This document shows, piece after piece, positions 51,402 through 60,178 of a stretch of DNA of 64,000 bases; within the stretch, counting starts at the first letter, position 1, and each line of letters starts with the position of its first letter. The notes beneath the pieces were generated by a model. The model saw nothing but the letters and a program-made list of their open reading frames with translations, searched no databases and was not told where the DNA came from. Location: positions 2,976,001-3,040,000 of the forward strand of contig NZ_CP037858.1 of assembly GCF_006974125.1 (NCBI RefSeq). Direction: 5' to 3'. The position numbers and the translations under genes are program-made. The stretch is from Stenotrophomonas maltophilia (lineage in GTDB: Bacteria; Pseudomonadota; Gammaproteobacteria; Xanthomonadales; Xanthomonadaceae).

Positions 51402-52181
51402 ATGATCGACGTGGTGCTGCTGATCGTGATCGCCGCCTCGGCCCTGCTGGGGATGCTGCGCGGCTTCGTGGGAATCGTCATCGGCACCCTGTCGTGGCTG
51501 CTGGCCGCGTGGGCGGCCTTCGCCTTCGGCAATGATGCCGCCCATTGGTGGGCTGCCCCGGCGGCCCCCGGTGGCGAACACTTCGTCGGTGGCTACCTGG
51601 GGGTGGGCATCGGCGTGATGATCGTGGTCGCCGTGGTCGGCATGGTCATCAAGGCCCTGGTCCACCGCAGCATGCTGACCAGCCTGGACCGCCTGCTGGG
51701 TGGCGTGCTGGGCGTGGTCCGTGGCGGCCTGATCGCCGCGATCCTGCTGCTGCTGGGCAGTTTCACCCCGCTGACTGCCGAGCCTTCCTGGCAGCGTTCG
51801 GCGGTGCGCCCACTGCTGAACCCCACCGTTGCCTGGATGAACAGCAAGCTGCCGCACTGGGAGGTTCCCGGGGCCGATCTGCTGCCCAAGGCCTTGCCGA
51901 CCGACGCGCTGTCCCCATCTGCATTGATGGAGTTGGGCAAGAACGCAGGCGCCGGGTTGGGAAAGCCGGGCGCGGCAGGCGATAATGGCATCCTCAACCA
52001 GGTAGTGGCAGGCAGCGGATGGCTGCGGCCTGCGAAAGCGGAACAGGGCGATTCCTACGATCCGGCCGAAGTGCGTCCGGACGCCCCAGCACTGCCGGAC
52101 AGTATCGAGCCGGGCGATCCGGCCAATGTCGACCGCAGGCGCGGCGACCACCGCGGCCAGGTACGGCCACCTTCCTTGTAA
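51402..52181 (+). CDS. cvpA: CvpA family membrane protein
   Basis: This is an inner-membrane protein needed for colicin V production in E. coli and implicated in envelope stress; the biochemical role is unsettled. The 259-residue protein starts MIDVVLLIVIAASALLGMLR at 51402, with AAGGAG at 51387-51392. Four hydrophobic helices lie in the first ~130 residues. The C-terminal ~110 residues are soluble, longer than in E. coli CvpA (162) and rich in Pro/Asp. purF follows after 30 nt, the usual neighbour. Confidence 0.9.
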   Translation: MIDVVLLIVIAASALLGMLRGFVGIVIGTLSWLLAAWAAFAFGNDAAHWWAAPAAPGGEHFVGGYLGVGIGVMIVVAVVGMVIKALVHRSMLTSLDRLLGGVLGVVRGGLIAAILLLLGSFTPLTAEPSWQRSAVRPLLNPTVAWMNSKLPHWEVPGADLLPKALPTDALSPSALMELGKNAGAGLGKPGAAGDNGILNQVVAGSGWLRPAKAEQGDSYDPAEVRPDAPALPDSIEPGDPANVDRRRGDHRGQVRPPSL

Positions 52182-52211
52182 CTGGGCACAGCCCAGCGGA
52201 GACCTCGCACC

Positions 52212-53678
52212 ATGTGTGGCATCGTCGGAATCGTCGGCAACCAGAACGTCGCCGGGCAGTTGTATGACGGCTTGACCGTCCTCCAGCACCGTGGCCAGGA
52301 CGCGGCGGGCATCGCCACCGCCAATGGCAGCCGCCTGCGCGTGCAGAAGGCCACCGGCCTGGTCCGCGATGTGTTCGATGCCCGCACCATGTCCACCCTG
52401 GAAGGCAGCGTCGGCATCGCTCATGTGCGTTACCCGACCGCCGGTTCGGAAGGCATGGACGAGGCGCAGCCGTTCTACGTCAATTCGCCGTACGGCATCG
52501 CGCTGGCCCACAACGGCAATCTGATCAATACCGAAGCGCTGCGCCAGCAGGTGTTCGAGCAGGACCGCCGCAACGTCAACACCGATTCGGACAGCGAAGT
52601 GCTGCTGAACGTGTTCGCCTACGAACTGGAACAGCAGCGCCAGCTCAGCCCGGAAGCGGCCATCCGTGCCGTGGCCGGCGTGCACCGCCGCTGCAAGGGC
52701 GGCTACGCGGTGGTCAGCGTGGTGCTGGGCCTGGGCCTGGTCGCCTTCCGCGACCCGCATGGCATCCGTCCGCTGGTGCTGGGCAAGCGCAGCCATGCTG
52801 AGGGCGACGAGTACATCGTGGCCTCCGAATCGGCCGCGCTGGACGTGCTGGGCTTCCAGCGCGTGCGCGACGTGCAGCCGGGCGAAGCACTGGTGATCAC
52901 CGCGCGTGGCGAGCTGTTCTCGGAGATCTGCGCCGAGCCGGCCGAGCACACCCCGTGCATCTTCGAGTACGTGTACTTCGCGCGCCCGGATTCGATGATC
53001 GACAACGTCTCGGTGCACAAGGCGCGCATGCGCATGGGCATCAAGCTGGGCGAGAAGATCCTGCGCCTGCGCCCGGATCACGACATCGACACCATCATCC
53101 CGATCCCGGACACCTCGCGCGATGCCGCGCTGGAGATCTCCAACGTGCTCGGCGTGAAGTACCGCGAAGGCTTCATCAAGAACCGCTACATCGGCCGCAC
53201 CTTCATCATGCCGGGGCAGGGCGAACGCGTGAAGTCGGTGCGCCGCAAGCTCAACCCGATCCACCTGGAGTTCCGCAACCGTGTGGTGCTGCTGGTGGAC
53301 GACTCGATCGTGCGTGGCACCACCAGCCAGCAGATCGTGCAGATGGCCCGTGACGCGGGCGCGCGCAAGGTCTACCTGGCCAGCGCGGCGCCGCCGGTGC
53401 GCTACCCGAACATCTACGGCATCGACATGCCGGCGGCCGAGGAACTGGTCGCGCACAACCGCACCGTGGAAGAGATCGAAGCCCACCTGGGCTGCGACTG
53501 GCTGATCTACCAGGATCTGGAAGACATGGAAGCGGCGGTGAGCGAGGGCAACCCGGCGCTGCGCAACTTCGATTCGTCGTGCTTCAACGGCCACTACCCG
53601 ACCGGTATCGAGCCGGGCTACTTCGAGCGCATCCAGCAGCTGCGTTCGGACGATGCCAAGCACAAGCGCCGCGCCTGA
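52212..53678 (+). CDS. purF: Amidophosphoribosyltransferase
   Basis: PurF catalyses the first committed step of purine synthesis, PRPP plus glutamine to phosphoribosylamine. The 488-residue protein has the N-terminal nucleophile Cys in [10 protein letters not shown] (after Met removal), the class II glutamine amidotransferase segments ([28 protein letters not shown]) and the PRPP-binding motif [16 protein letters not shown]. It is typical of the E. coli-like form without a long propeptide. The next gene begins 9 nt after the stop. Confidence 0.97.
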   Translation: MCGIVGIVGNQNVAGQLYDGLTVLQHRGQDAAGIATANGSRLRVQKATGLVRDVFDARTMSTLEGSVGIAHVRYPTAGSEGMDEAQPFYVNSPYGIALAHNGNLINTEALRQQVFEQDRRNVNTDSDSEVLLNVFAYELEQQRQLSPEAAIRAVAGVHRRCKGGYAVVSVVLGLGLVAFRDPHGIRPLVLGKRSHAEGDEYIVASESAALDVLGFQRVRDVQPGEALVITARGELFSEICAEPAEHTPCIFEYVYFARPDSMIDNVSVHKARMRMGIKLGEKILRLRPDHDIDTIIPIPDTSRDAALEISNVLGVKYREGFIKNRYIGRTFIMPGQGERVKSVRRKLNPIHLEFRNRVVLLVDDSIVRGTTSQQIVQMARDAGARKVYLASAAPPVRYPNIYGIDMPAAEELVAHNRTVEEIEAHLGCDWLIYQDLEDMEAAVSEGNPALRNFDSSCFNGHYPTGIEPGYFERIQQLRSDDAKHKRRA

Positions 53679-53687
53679 GGTCCAAGC

Positions 53688-54512
53688 GTGGTTGACGTGC
53701 CCGACGTTGGAGGCGACCTGCTGCGCGCGGCGCAGCAGTGCCTGGCTGAAGCCGACCCGCTGCGCAAGGTTGCGCTGACCCAGGGCCATGCCGCCGCGTT
53801 CCGCGCCGGCCGCCTGAAGGTGGCGGCCGATGCGCCGCCGCCGGAGCCGATCTGCATGCCGGGCCGGCCGGCGCAGCTGGTGCTGGTGCATCCGCGCGAA
53901 GTACCCCGGCGCGGGCTGGGGGGCGTGGCAGGGCGTGCTGCCTTCATCCACGCCATCGCGCACATCGAACTCAACGCGATCGACCTGGCCTGGGATGCGG
54001 TGTACCGCTTCCGTGGCCTGCCGCCGGCGTTCCATGCCGACTGGGTCAGCTGTGCCGACGACGAATCGCGGCACTTCATGCTGCTGCGCGAGCGCCTGCA
54101 GGCACACGGCCACGATTACGCCGATTTCCCCGCGCACAACGGCCTGTGGGAAATGTGCGAAAAGACCGCGCACGATGGCCTGGCACGCATGGCACTGGTG
54201 CCGCGCGTGCTGGAAGCGCGCGGCCTGGACGTCACCCCGGGCATGATCGAGAAGCTGCGCAACGTCGGTGATGGCGAGACCGCCGATGTGCTGGAAGTGA
54301 TCCTGCGCGAGGAAGTGGCACATGTGGCTGCCGGTTCGCGCTGGTACCGCTGGTACTGCGACCGCGCCGGCGTCGAGCCGCGCGCACGTTTCAAGGAACT
54401 GCTGGTGGAGTATGCCGGCGGCTACCTGCACGGGCCGTTCAACATGGAAGCGCGCCTGCTGGCCGGTTTCGATGCGGATGAGCTCGCCAACCTGGTCGAG
54501 CAGGCCGGTTGA
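53688..54512 (+). CDS. DUF455 (ferritin-like) protein
   Basis: This is a predicted cytosolic helical-bundle protein of the DUF455/ferritin-like superfamily, 274 residues. Putative metal ligands form the pattern HIELNAIDLAWD, CADDESRHFM and REEVAHVAAGSRWY (E/H pairs). It may bind a di-iron centre and act in tRNA or lipid modification, as proposed for related families; the function is not established. The start is GTG 53688, with a GAGG site overlapping the purF stop, so it is probably translated from the same message. It ends in front of a large inverted repeat. Confidence 0.85.
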   Translation: MVDVPDVGGDLLRAAQQCLAEADPLRKVALTQGHAAAFRAGRLKVAADAPPPEPICMPGRPAQLVLVHPREVPRRGLGGVAGRAAFIHAIAHIELNAIDLAWDAVYRFRGLPPAFHADWVSCADDESRHFMLLRERLQAHGHDYADFPAHNGLWEMCEKTAHDGLARMALVPRVLEARGLDVTPGMIEKLRNVGDGETADVLEVILREEVAHVAAGSRWYRWYCDRAGVEPRARFKELLVEYAGGYLHGPFNMEARLLAGFDADELANLVEQAG

Positions 54513-54514
54513 AG

Positions 54515-54579
54515 AAAAGGGGACGGAGGGGATTAAGTCGTTTGTGGCACAAACGACTTAATCCCCTCCGTCCCCTTTT
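54515..54579. terminator. Perfect 32-bp inverted repeat between convergent genes
   Basis: The arms 54515-54546 and 54548-54579 are exact inverted complements with a single unpaired base at the centre. The arm begins AAAAGGGGACGGAGGGGATT and ends TTTT on the other side. It starts 2 nt after the DUF455 stop and ends at the DUF2235 stop. It is a likely bidirectional terminator; the size is far above what termination needs. Confidence 0.75.
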
Positions 54580-56043
54580 TCAGGCGTTTGGCAACACCAC
54601 GCGCTTGCCATCCACCGTCGGCCGGTTGATGTAGAACAAGCCGGGACCCGGCCGGTACGGCAGTTCGCTGACGCCGGCATCGGCGGCGTAGGTCAGTGCG
54701 GTGTCGCCCAACGCATCGAAATTCCAGTGTGCCGACTGCATCAGGTAGCGCCGCCGCAGCAATGCTTCCTGGGTCTGGGTCAATGCCTGTCCGTCCACCA
54801 GCCGCCGCGCGATCGGCTGCAGGGCCGACGGCAGCTCCCAGCCGGGAACTTCGGCGGCATTGGCGGTCCATTGCACGCCGGCCTCGATGGCCTGCTGCTG
54901 CATCACCTGCAGTGCGATCAGCTGGTAGCGCCAGTCGATGCGTCTGCGCAGTACCACTGCGGCGGTCACGTACAGCACCGGTGACAGCAGCACGCTGCGG
55001 CTGCCGGCACGACGCTGCTGCTGCCACTGGTGCCAGACATCCACCCAGATCTCTTTTTCCCCAACGCCCAGCTGCTGCCGCCAGCGCTCGGCATCGGCCT
55101 GTGTTTCAGCGTAGACCGTGGTCGCCTGCAGCAGGGCCAGCGGTGGCGTCTGGTAGTCAGCCACTGCTGGCCGACGCAGCTGTTGCCGGCGTGGACGACT
55201 GAGCAGCTTTGGGCCTTCCTCCAGCTGGTTGTGACCACCACCGATGTTGGCGTGTACGCCGGGCAGGGCGATCTCGGTGAACGGCGGTGCCACGCTGGTC
55301 AGCGGATAGTGCTGGCGATGTTCATCGCGTGCAGTGAGCTGCACGACGCGACCGGCGATGCCGCTGTGCAGGGCCGGTTGCGGCTGCTCATCGGCGCGGC
55401 CGCCATTGACTGCGACCACGGTGTCGAACAGTCCGATGAAGCGCAGCACCGGTGTGGCGGGGGCGAAGTTCGCGGTACAGGACAGGCCGGCGCCCTGCAG
55501 TAGCTGGCGCCAGCGCGCGCTGTTCCAGCCCTGCAGCTGATGGGCGATGTCACGTGCGGCAGCGGCACCGCGTGAATAACCGAACAGGTCCAGCTGCACA
55601 CCCTGCAGCGGTCGCTGCCAGCGTGCGGACAGCTCGGCCAGTGCCGCCGGCAGCAGCACCTGCAGCGCGCGCTGGACCTTCGCACGAACGCCGCTGGCAC
55701 CGATGCCGAAGGCCAGCCCGATCAGATCGTCGTCGGCATCATCGCGGGTACCCACGCCTTCGATATAGATCGACAGCGAGGGCGCGGCCACCGCATTGCG
55801 ACGACTGTCCGGATACAGCTGCTGCAGGCGCGCGATGTTGGTCAGGCCGTTGTCGTAGCTGCTGGTCAGCCGGCTCTGGTAGGTCGAATCATCATCCGCG
55901 CGCAGCTGCGCCGGCCGCGGCTGCGGGACCTGCGGGCGACCGCGCGCCAGGTTGTGCGCGTTGTTGCGGGTGCCGTCGAAGAACAGGCCGATCCGCAGCA
56001 AGCCGACATCTTCGTCCGTGTCCTGCGATGGTGCCATGTGCAT
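54580..56043 (-). CDS. DUF2235 (Tle1-like) alpha/beta hydrolase
   Basis: This is a predicted phospholipase-like hydrolase of 487 residues. The family includes the type VI secretion lipase effectors (Tle1). The nucleophile elbow is FGYSRGAAAARD (GxSxG), the Asp region is GLFDTVVAV, and the His region is LPGVHANIGGGHNQ. The N-terminus has the family start RIGLFFDGTRNNAHN. No signal peptide is seen. No vgrG, immunity or secretion gene is adjacent, so effector function is only a possibility. A second in-frame ATG at 56037 is also usable. Confidence 0.82.
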   Translation of the reverse strand: MHMAPSQDTDEDVGLLRIGLFFDGTRNNAHNLARGRPQVPQPRPAQLRADDDSTYQSRLTSSYDNGLTNIARLQQLYPDSRRNAVAAPSLSIYIEGVGTRDDADDDLIGLAFGIGASGVRAKVQRALQVLLPAALAELSARWQRPLQGVQLDLFGYSRGAAAARDIAHQLQGWNSARWRQLLQGAGLSCTANFAPATPVLRFIGLFDTVVAVNGGRADEQPQPALHSGIAGRVVQLTARDEHRQHYPLTSVAPPFTEIALPGVHANIGGGHNQLEEGPKLLSRPRRQQLRRPAVADYQTPPLALLQATTVYAETQADAERWRQQLGVGEKEIWVDVWHQWQQQRRAGSRSVLLSPVLYVTAAVVLRRRIDWRYQLIALQVMQQQAIEAGVQWTANAAEVPGWELPSALQPIARRLVDGQALTQTQEALLRRRYLMQSAHWNFDALGDTALTYAADAGVSELPYRPGPGLFYINRPTVDGKRVVLPNA

Positions 56044-56262
56044 GTCCCGTCGTGGCTACGTCACGGTAGCGCGAAAGCGATGTGTTGGCGAAGTGTAGTG
56101 ACGCTTTTGACCTTACTTAACGCAGATGCGGTCGATCACAGTTCCTGATTTTCATTCCCATCTTCTATTGAATTCACACGACCCGCGCAGGCCATATGGC
56201 CAAACCCGGCAAACCCGGGCGTGCTGCATCAACGCTGTTCACATCATTCAAGGAGCGACGCA
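56044..56262. other. Gap between DUF2235 and metalloprotease genes
   Basis: These 219 bases hold the divergent promoters of the two genes. GGCCATATGGCC (56190-56201) is a perfect 12-bp palindrome of unknown meaning. No gene and no SMAG element were seen. Confidence 0.4.
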
Positions 56263-57516
56263 ATGTTGTCCAGATCGATTGGCAAAGCGGCAGGTGGCCT
56301 CGTGTTGGGTTTGTCGGTGGCGGCTGCCGCGCAAGCGGCACCGTTGTTCGAACCGGTAACGGTCATCAGCCGGGCATCGGCCAACAGTGAGCCTGCCCTG
56401 GGCAAGCTGCTGGCCACCCCGTCCACGGCGACGGTGCAGGAAGTGCGTGTCGACGCGACGGCTACGGCGCAGCCGCAGCTCGAATTCGAACTGCTCGGCA
56501 AGCAGGTGCAGGCGGTACGCAGCAAGGTCGAGGCACTGCCCGATGGTGGCAGCATCTGGTACGGCCAGTTCCGCTCACCTTCGGACAAGCTGACCGCCGC
56601 CACGTCCAATGGCCAGGACGATCCCGGCAATTCGCTGATCCTGGTGCGTTCGGGCAACACCCTCACCGGTTCGATCCGCAAGGACGGCAAGCTCTATCGC
56701 CTGCGTCCACTGGGTAACCGCCACGTGCTGGTCGAGGTCGATGAATCGCGGATGCCGGCCGATCATCCGGCCGACTACAACCAGCTGCCGAAGATCCCGA
56801 TGGCCGACAACGACCACATCGGCATCGCGCAGGCCTCGTCGGGAACGCCGGCGACCATCCGCGTGCTGGTGGTGGCGACCAATGCGGCGGTCACTGCCTA
56901 TGGCGGCAACATGCAGGCGCTGGTGCAGCTGGCGGTGGCCGAGTCCAACCAGGGCTACGTCAACAGCAACGTCGGCATCACCCTGCAGCTGGCCGGTTAC
57001 GAGACCACCAACTACACCGAGTCCGGCAATTTCACCACCGACCTGACCCGTTTCCGCAACACCAGCGACGGCTACATGGACAGTATCCACACCAGCCGCA
57101 ACAACACCGCGGCCGATGTCGGTGTCCTGCTGATCAACAACACGAGCTACTGCGGGTTGGCCTCGGGCATCGGCTCGACGGCATCGACGGCCTTCGCGGC
57201 GGTGTACTGGGACTGCGCGACCGGCTACTACTCCTTCGCGCATGAGATCGGCCATCTGCAGAGTGCGCGGCACGATATCGCCAGTGATCCCAGCACGTCG
57301 CCCTATGCCTATGGGCACGGCTATCGCTACGAGCCGTCCTCTGGTTCGCGCTGGCGCACGATCATGGCCTATGACTGCTCGGCCGGCTGCCCGCGCCTGA
57401 ACTACTGGTCCAACCCGAACATCAGCTACAACGGCATCCCGATGGGCAATGCCAGTACCGCCGACAACCAGCGCGTACTGGTCAATACCAAGGCCACCAT
57501 CGCGGCCTTCCGCTGA
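56263..57516 (+). CDS. Secreted zinc metalloprotease (M72-like, peptidyl-Asp metallopeptidase)
   Basis: This is a predicted exported metzincin protease of 417 residues. It starts MLSRSIGKAAGGLVLGLSVA, a signal peptide (cleavage near AQA-APL), with an AAGGAGC site upstream. The zinc-binding motif is HEIGHLQSARHD (HExxHxxxxxHD) and the Met-turn is IMAYDC. The region IRVLVVATNAAVTAYGG and the overall form recall the peptidyl-Asp metallopeptidases (family M72) of Pseudomonas; I am moderately sure of this subfamily. A pro-domain of ~190 residues precedes the catalytic part. Secretion beyond the periplasm is likely but not shown. Confidence 0.82.
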   Translation: MLSRSIGKAAGGLVLGLSVAAAAQAAPLFEPVTVISRASANSEPALGKLLATPSTATVQEVRVDATATAQPQLEFELLGKQVQAVRSKVEALPDGGSIWYGQFRSPSDKLTAATSNGQDDPGNSLILVRSGNTLTGSIRKDGKLYRLRPLGNRHVLVEVDESRMPADHPADYNQLPKIPMADNDHIGIAQASSGTPATIRVLVVATNAAVTAYGGNMQALVQLAVAESNQGYVNSNVGITLQLAGYETTNYTESGNFTTDLTRFRNTSDGYMDSIHTSRNNTAADVGVLLINNTSYCGLASGIGSTASTAFAAVYWDCATGYYSFAHEIGHLQSARHDIASDPSTSPYAYGHGYRYEPSSGSRWRTIMAYDCSAGCPRLNYWSNPNISYNGIPMGNASTADNQRVLVNTKATIAAFR

Positions 57517-57524
57517 GTGCTGCG

Positions 57525-57551
57525 CCCGCGGCCGCCTTGCGCGGTCGCGGG
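57525..57551. terminator. Hairpin between convergent protease and lpxH genes
   Basis: CCCGCGGCCGC (57525-57535) pairs with GCGGTCGCGGG (57541-57551), 11 bp with one G.T pair and a CTTGC loop. No T tract; it is a possible shared terminator. Confidence 0.5.
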
Positions 57552-57565
57552 TGTTGCCGCCGTGC

Positions 57566-58312
57566 TCAGGCGCGCGCGAGCGTATCCAGCGACCAGCCGC
57601 TGGCATCCACGCGCAGCACCGAACCCTGCTCGTACCAGTCACCCAGCACGATGCGGGTGCAGGCGCGACCACCGGCCTGCAGCGAGTGGATCGCCGGACG
57701 GTGGGTGTGGCCATGGATCATGGTGTCCACGCCATGGCGCACGAAGGTGGCATCGACTTCGGACGGAGCCACGTCGGTGACGGTCTCGAACTGCGCACGA
57801 TCACCCTGCTTCATTTCCGACTGGCGGGCCTGGCTGGCTTCACGCGCCTTCTGCGCGAATGCGATGCGCGCGGCCAGCGGCTGTGACAGGAACTGTGCCT
57901 GGAACACCGGGTCACGGGTCTGTGCACGGAACTGCTGGTAAGGAATGTCATCAGTGCACAGCAGGTCACCGTGCTGCAGCAGCACGGGGCGACCGTACAG
58001 CTCGATCACGCACGGGTCGGGCAGGATGCGCAGGCCGGCGCGGCGCGCGTAGTCCTCGCCAAGCAGGAAGTCACGGTTGCCGCGGATGAAATACACCGGC
58101 ACGCCGCTATCGGAGAGCACCTTCAGCGCGTCGGCCACCGCATCGGTGGCGGGCGAGGGCGTGTCGTCGCCGATCCAGGCTTCGAACAGGTCGCCGAGGA
58201 TGTACAGCGCATCGGCGCCGGGCGCCTGTTCGCGCAGGAAGCGCAGGAACAGGTCGGTGATCTCCGGACGGCTGGGGTCCAGGTGCAGGTCGGAAATGAA
58301 CAGCGTGGTCAT
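57566..58312 (-). CDS. lpxH: UDP-2,3-diacylglucosamine diphosphatase
   Basis: LpxH cleaves UDP-2,3-diacylglucosamine to lipid X and UMP, an essential step in lipid A synthesis at the inner-membrane surface. The 248-residue protein is a metallophosphoesterase: [47 protein letters not shown] and IHGHTHRPA are the five metal-binding motifs. The start ATG 58312 fits the family. The neighbouring PAP2 and glycosyltransferase genes on the same strand may relate to envelope lipid metabolism. Confidence 0.95.
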   Translation of the reverse strand: MTTLFISDLHLDPSRPEITDLFLRFLREQAPGADALYILGDLFEAWIGDDTPSPATDAVADALKVLSDSGVPVYFIRGNRDFLLGEDYARRAGLRILPDPCVIELYGRPVLLQHGDLLCTDDIPYQQFRAQTRDPVFQAQFLSQPLAARIAFAQKAREASQARQSEMKQGDRAQFETVTDVAPSEVDATFVRHGVDTMIHGHTHRPAIHSLQAGGRACTRIVLGDWYEQGSVLRVDASGWSLDTLARA

Positions 58313-58370
58313 GCGGTCATTCTAGGGCATCAACGATGTCGGTAGCGCCGCCGGCATCTGACCCCAGGGG

Positions 58371-58910
58371 CTACACCGGCAACGGCAACCAGGCCAGGCT
58401 GGCCGAGGCCAGTCCGATGGCGATGCCGGTGGCGGCAAGCACATCGGACGGATAGTGCAGGCCCAGCACCACCCGCGACAGCGCCACGCCGACGGTGAAC
58501 GGCACCAGCAGGGGCGCCAGCCACGGGTAGTAGGCCAGCGCCACGATGGTGAACGACACCGCGTGCAGGGTATGCCCGGAGGGGAAGCTGAACTCGTCCA
58601 GCGGTGCCACCCAGGCGCGGATGCGCAGGTCGGCGGCATACGGGCGCGGGCGCCGGGTCCAGCGCTTGAGGCCCTTGTACAGCAACAATGCGGCCAGGCC
58701 GGTGGTGGCCATGTGCACGGACGCGCGCAGGCCGTCGAAGCCATCGAGCAGCACCAGGGCGCCCATCAGCACATACCAGAACACGCCATCACCGAGCCGG
58801 CTGATGACTGCGAACAGGCGGCGCACGCGGCGGCGGCGGCAGTAGTGGTTGGCCCGCCGGCACAGGCGTGCTTCGCGGTCGGCCAGCAGTTCAAGCCGCG
58901 TTGTGCGCAT
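58371..58910 (-). CDS. PAP2-family membrane phosphatase
   Basis: This is a predicted integral-membrane lipid phosphatase of 179 residues with about five helices. The three signature motifs are KRWTRRPRP (KxxxxxxRP), PSGH in EFSFPSGHTLHAVSF, and SRVVLGLHYPSD (SRxxxxxHxxxD). Substrates of relatives include undecaprenyl diphosphate and phosphatidate; which one applies here is unknown. The start lies 20 nt inside the upstream glycosyltransferase gene, so the two are likely translationally coupled. Confidence 0.88.
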   Translation of the reverse strand: MRTTRLELLADREARLCRRANHYCRRRRVRRLFAVISRLGDGVFWYVLMGALVLLDGFDGLRASVHMATTGLAALLLYKGLKRWTRRPRPYAADLRIRAWVAPLDEFSFPSGHTLHAVSFTIVALAYYPWLAPLLVPFTVGVALSRVVLGLHYPSDVLAATGIAIGLASASLAWLPLPV

Positions 58911-60036
58911 GGCCGGTCCTCCGCGACTGGGCCAGTTCGGCCAGCAGGGCGTCGAATTCCGCCACCACCTGCTGCGGATGCAGGCGCTTCATCGCGCGTG
59001 CGGCGTTGCCGCCCAGCACGTGGCGCTGCGCGTCATCGGCGGCCAGCTGCACGGCTGCTTCGATGAACTGCTCATCGTTGTCCACTGCGGCGCCATTCTC
59101 GCCATTGCGCAGGTACTCGCGCGCAGCGCCGTAGTCGAAGGCCACCGTTGCCACGCCGCTGGCCATGCTTTCAAGGGTCACGTTGCCGAAGGTCTCGCTG
59201 CGGCTGGGGAACAGGAACAGATCGCCGCTGGCGAAATGACGCGCAAGGGCTTCGCCGCGCTGGATGCCACAGAAGATGAAGTCGGGATTTTCATGCGCCA
59301 GCTTTTCGCGGGCCGGGCCATCACCCACCCACACAAAGCGCGCCTTGGGACGGATCTGCTGCAGCCGGCGGAAGGCCTTCACCGCCAGCCCGAGGTTCTT
59401 CTCCGCGGCGATGCGGCCGACGTAGATCGCCACCAGGCCGTTGCCGTCCACACCCCACTCTTCGCGCAGGGCAGGGTCTCGACGGTTCGGATCGAACTGC
59501 TGGCTGTCGACCGCGCGTGCCAGCAGGCGCACGCGTTCGAAGCCCTGCTCGCCGAGGAACTGCTGCAGTTCGCGGGTGGGTACCAGGGTTGCATCGGCCT
59601 GGTTGTGGAAGCGGCGCATCCAGCGCATCGCGGCGGCCTGCAGCCAGGCCACGCCGTAGTCGGGCAGGTACTCGTCGAAGCGGGTGTGGAAGCCACTGGC
59701 CACCGGGATGCCGAGGCGCCGTGCGGTGCGCACCGCCGACCAGCCCAGCGGGCCTTCGGTGGCGACATAGACGGCATCCGGGCGCTGCTGCTGCCAGTGG
59801 CGACCGAGCCGGATCGGTGCCGGCATGCCGAAGCGCAGGCCGGGGTAGCGAGGCAGGGCGGCACCAGGAACCAACAGGGTGCCCGGTGCGGAGTCCAGCG
59901 CTTCGTTGGCCTGGCGGGGCCGGATCAGGTCGATTTCATGGCCAGAGTTGCGCAGTCCCTGCTCCAGCCCCTGTACGGTGAGGGCAACGCCGTTCACTTC
60001 CGGCGGATAGGTCTCGGTGACGATGGCATAGCGCAT
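58891..60036 (-). CDS. GT4-family glycosyltransferase
   Basis: This is a predicted cytosolic glycosyltransferase (GT-B fold) of 381 residues starting MRYAIVTETYPPEVNGVALT. The N-terminal acceptor domain has the family motif YPPEVNGVA; the C-terminal donor domain has YVGRIAAEKNLGLAVKAF and the EX7E-like FPSRSETFGNVTLESMASG. It resembles the mannosyltransferases (MgtA-like) that act on membrane lipids, but donor and acceptor are uncertain. It overlaps the PAP2 gene by 20 nt, and a lipid-linked substrate for both would make sense. Confidence 0.87.
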   Translation of the reverse strand: MRYAIVTETYPPEVNGVALTVQGLEQGLRNSGHEIDLIRPRQANEALDSAPGTLLVPGAALPRYPGLRFGMPAPIRLGRHWQQQRPDAVYVATEGPLGWSAVRTARRLGIPVASGFHTRFDEYLPDYGVAWLQAAAMRWMRRFHNQADATLVPTRELQQFLGEQGFERVRLLARAVDSQQFDPNRRDPALREEWGVDGNGLVAIYVGRIAAEKNLGLAVKAFRRLQQIRPKARFVWVGDGPAREKLAHENPDFIFCGIQRGEALARHFASGDLFLFPSRSETFGNVTLESMASGVATVAFDYGAAREYLRNGENGAAVDNDEQFIEAAVQLAADDAQRHVLGGNAARAMKRLHPQQVVAEFDALLAELAQSRRTGHAHNAA

Positions 60037-60129
60037 GGCGGGCCTCCGGGTTTCCGGCATGCTCGGGCCTGGCGATGTAGCCGATGTGACCGCTTTGCGA
60101 CCGGCAGATGACGCGGTCGGAAGCCTGGG

Positions 60130-60157
60130 CCACCACGGCCCCGAAGGGCCGTGGTGG
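60130..60157 (-). terminator. Hairpin after the first of two tandem receptors
   Basis: CCACCACGGCCC (60130-60141) pairs with GGGCCGTGGTGG (60146-60157) around CGAA. On the minus strand it follows the receptor stop by about 20 nt; the tail is not T-rich. The same core sequence occurs at 63393-63416 after the second receptor. Confidence 0.6.
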
Positions 60158-60178
60158 GCACCGTGCGTGGTGCGTGGA

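Noticed and set aside
51204..54431. 1075-codon open frame antisense to cvpA, purF and DUF455
   Set aside because: It crosses three genuine genes on the other strand and its translation is Arg/His/Ala-rich without any family likeness.
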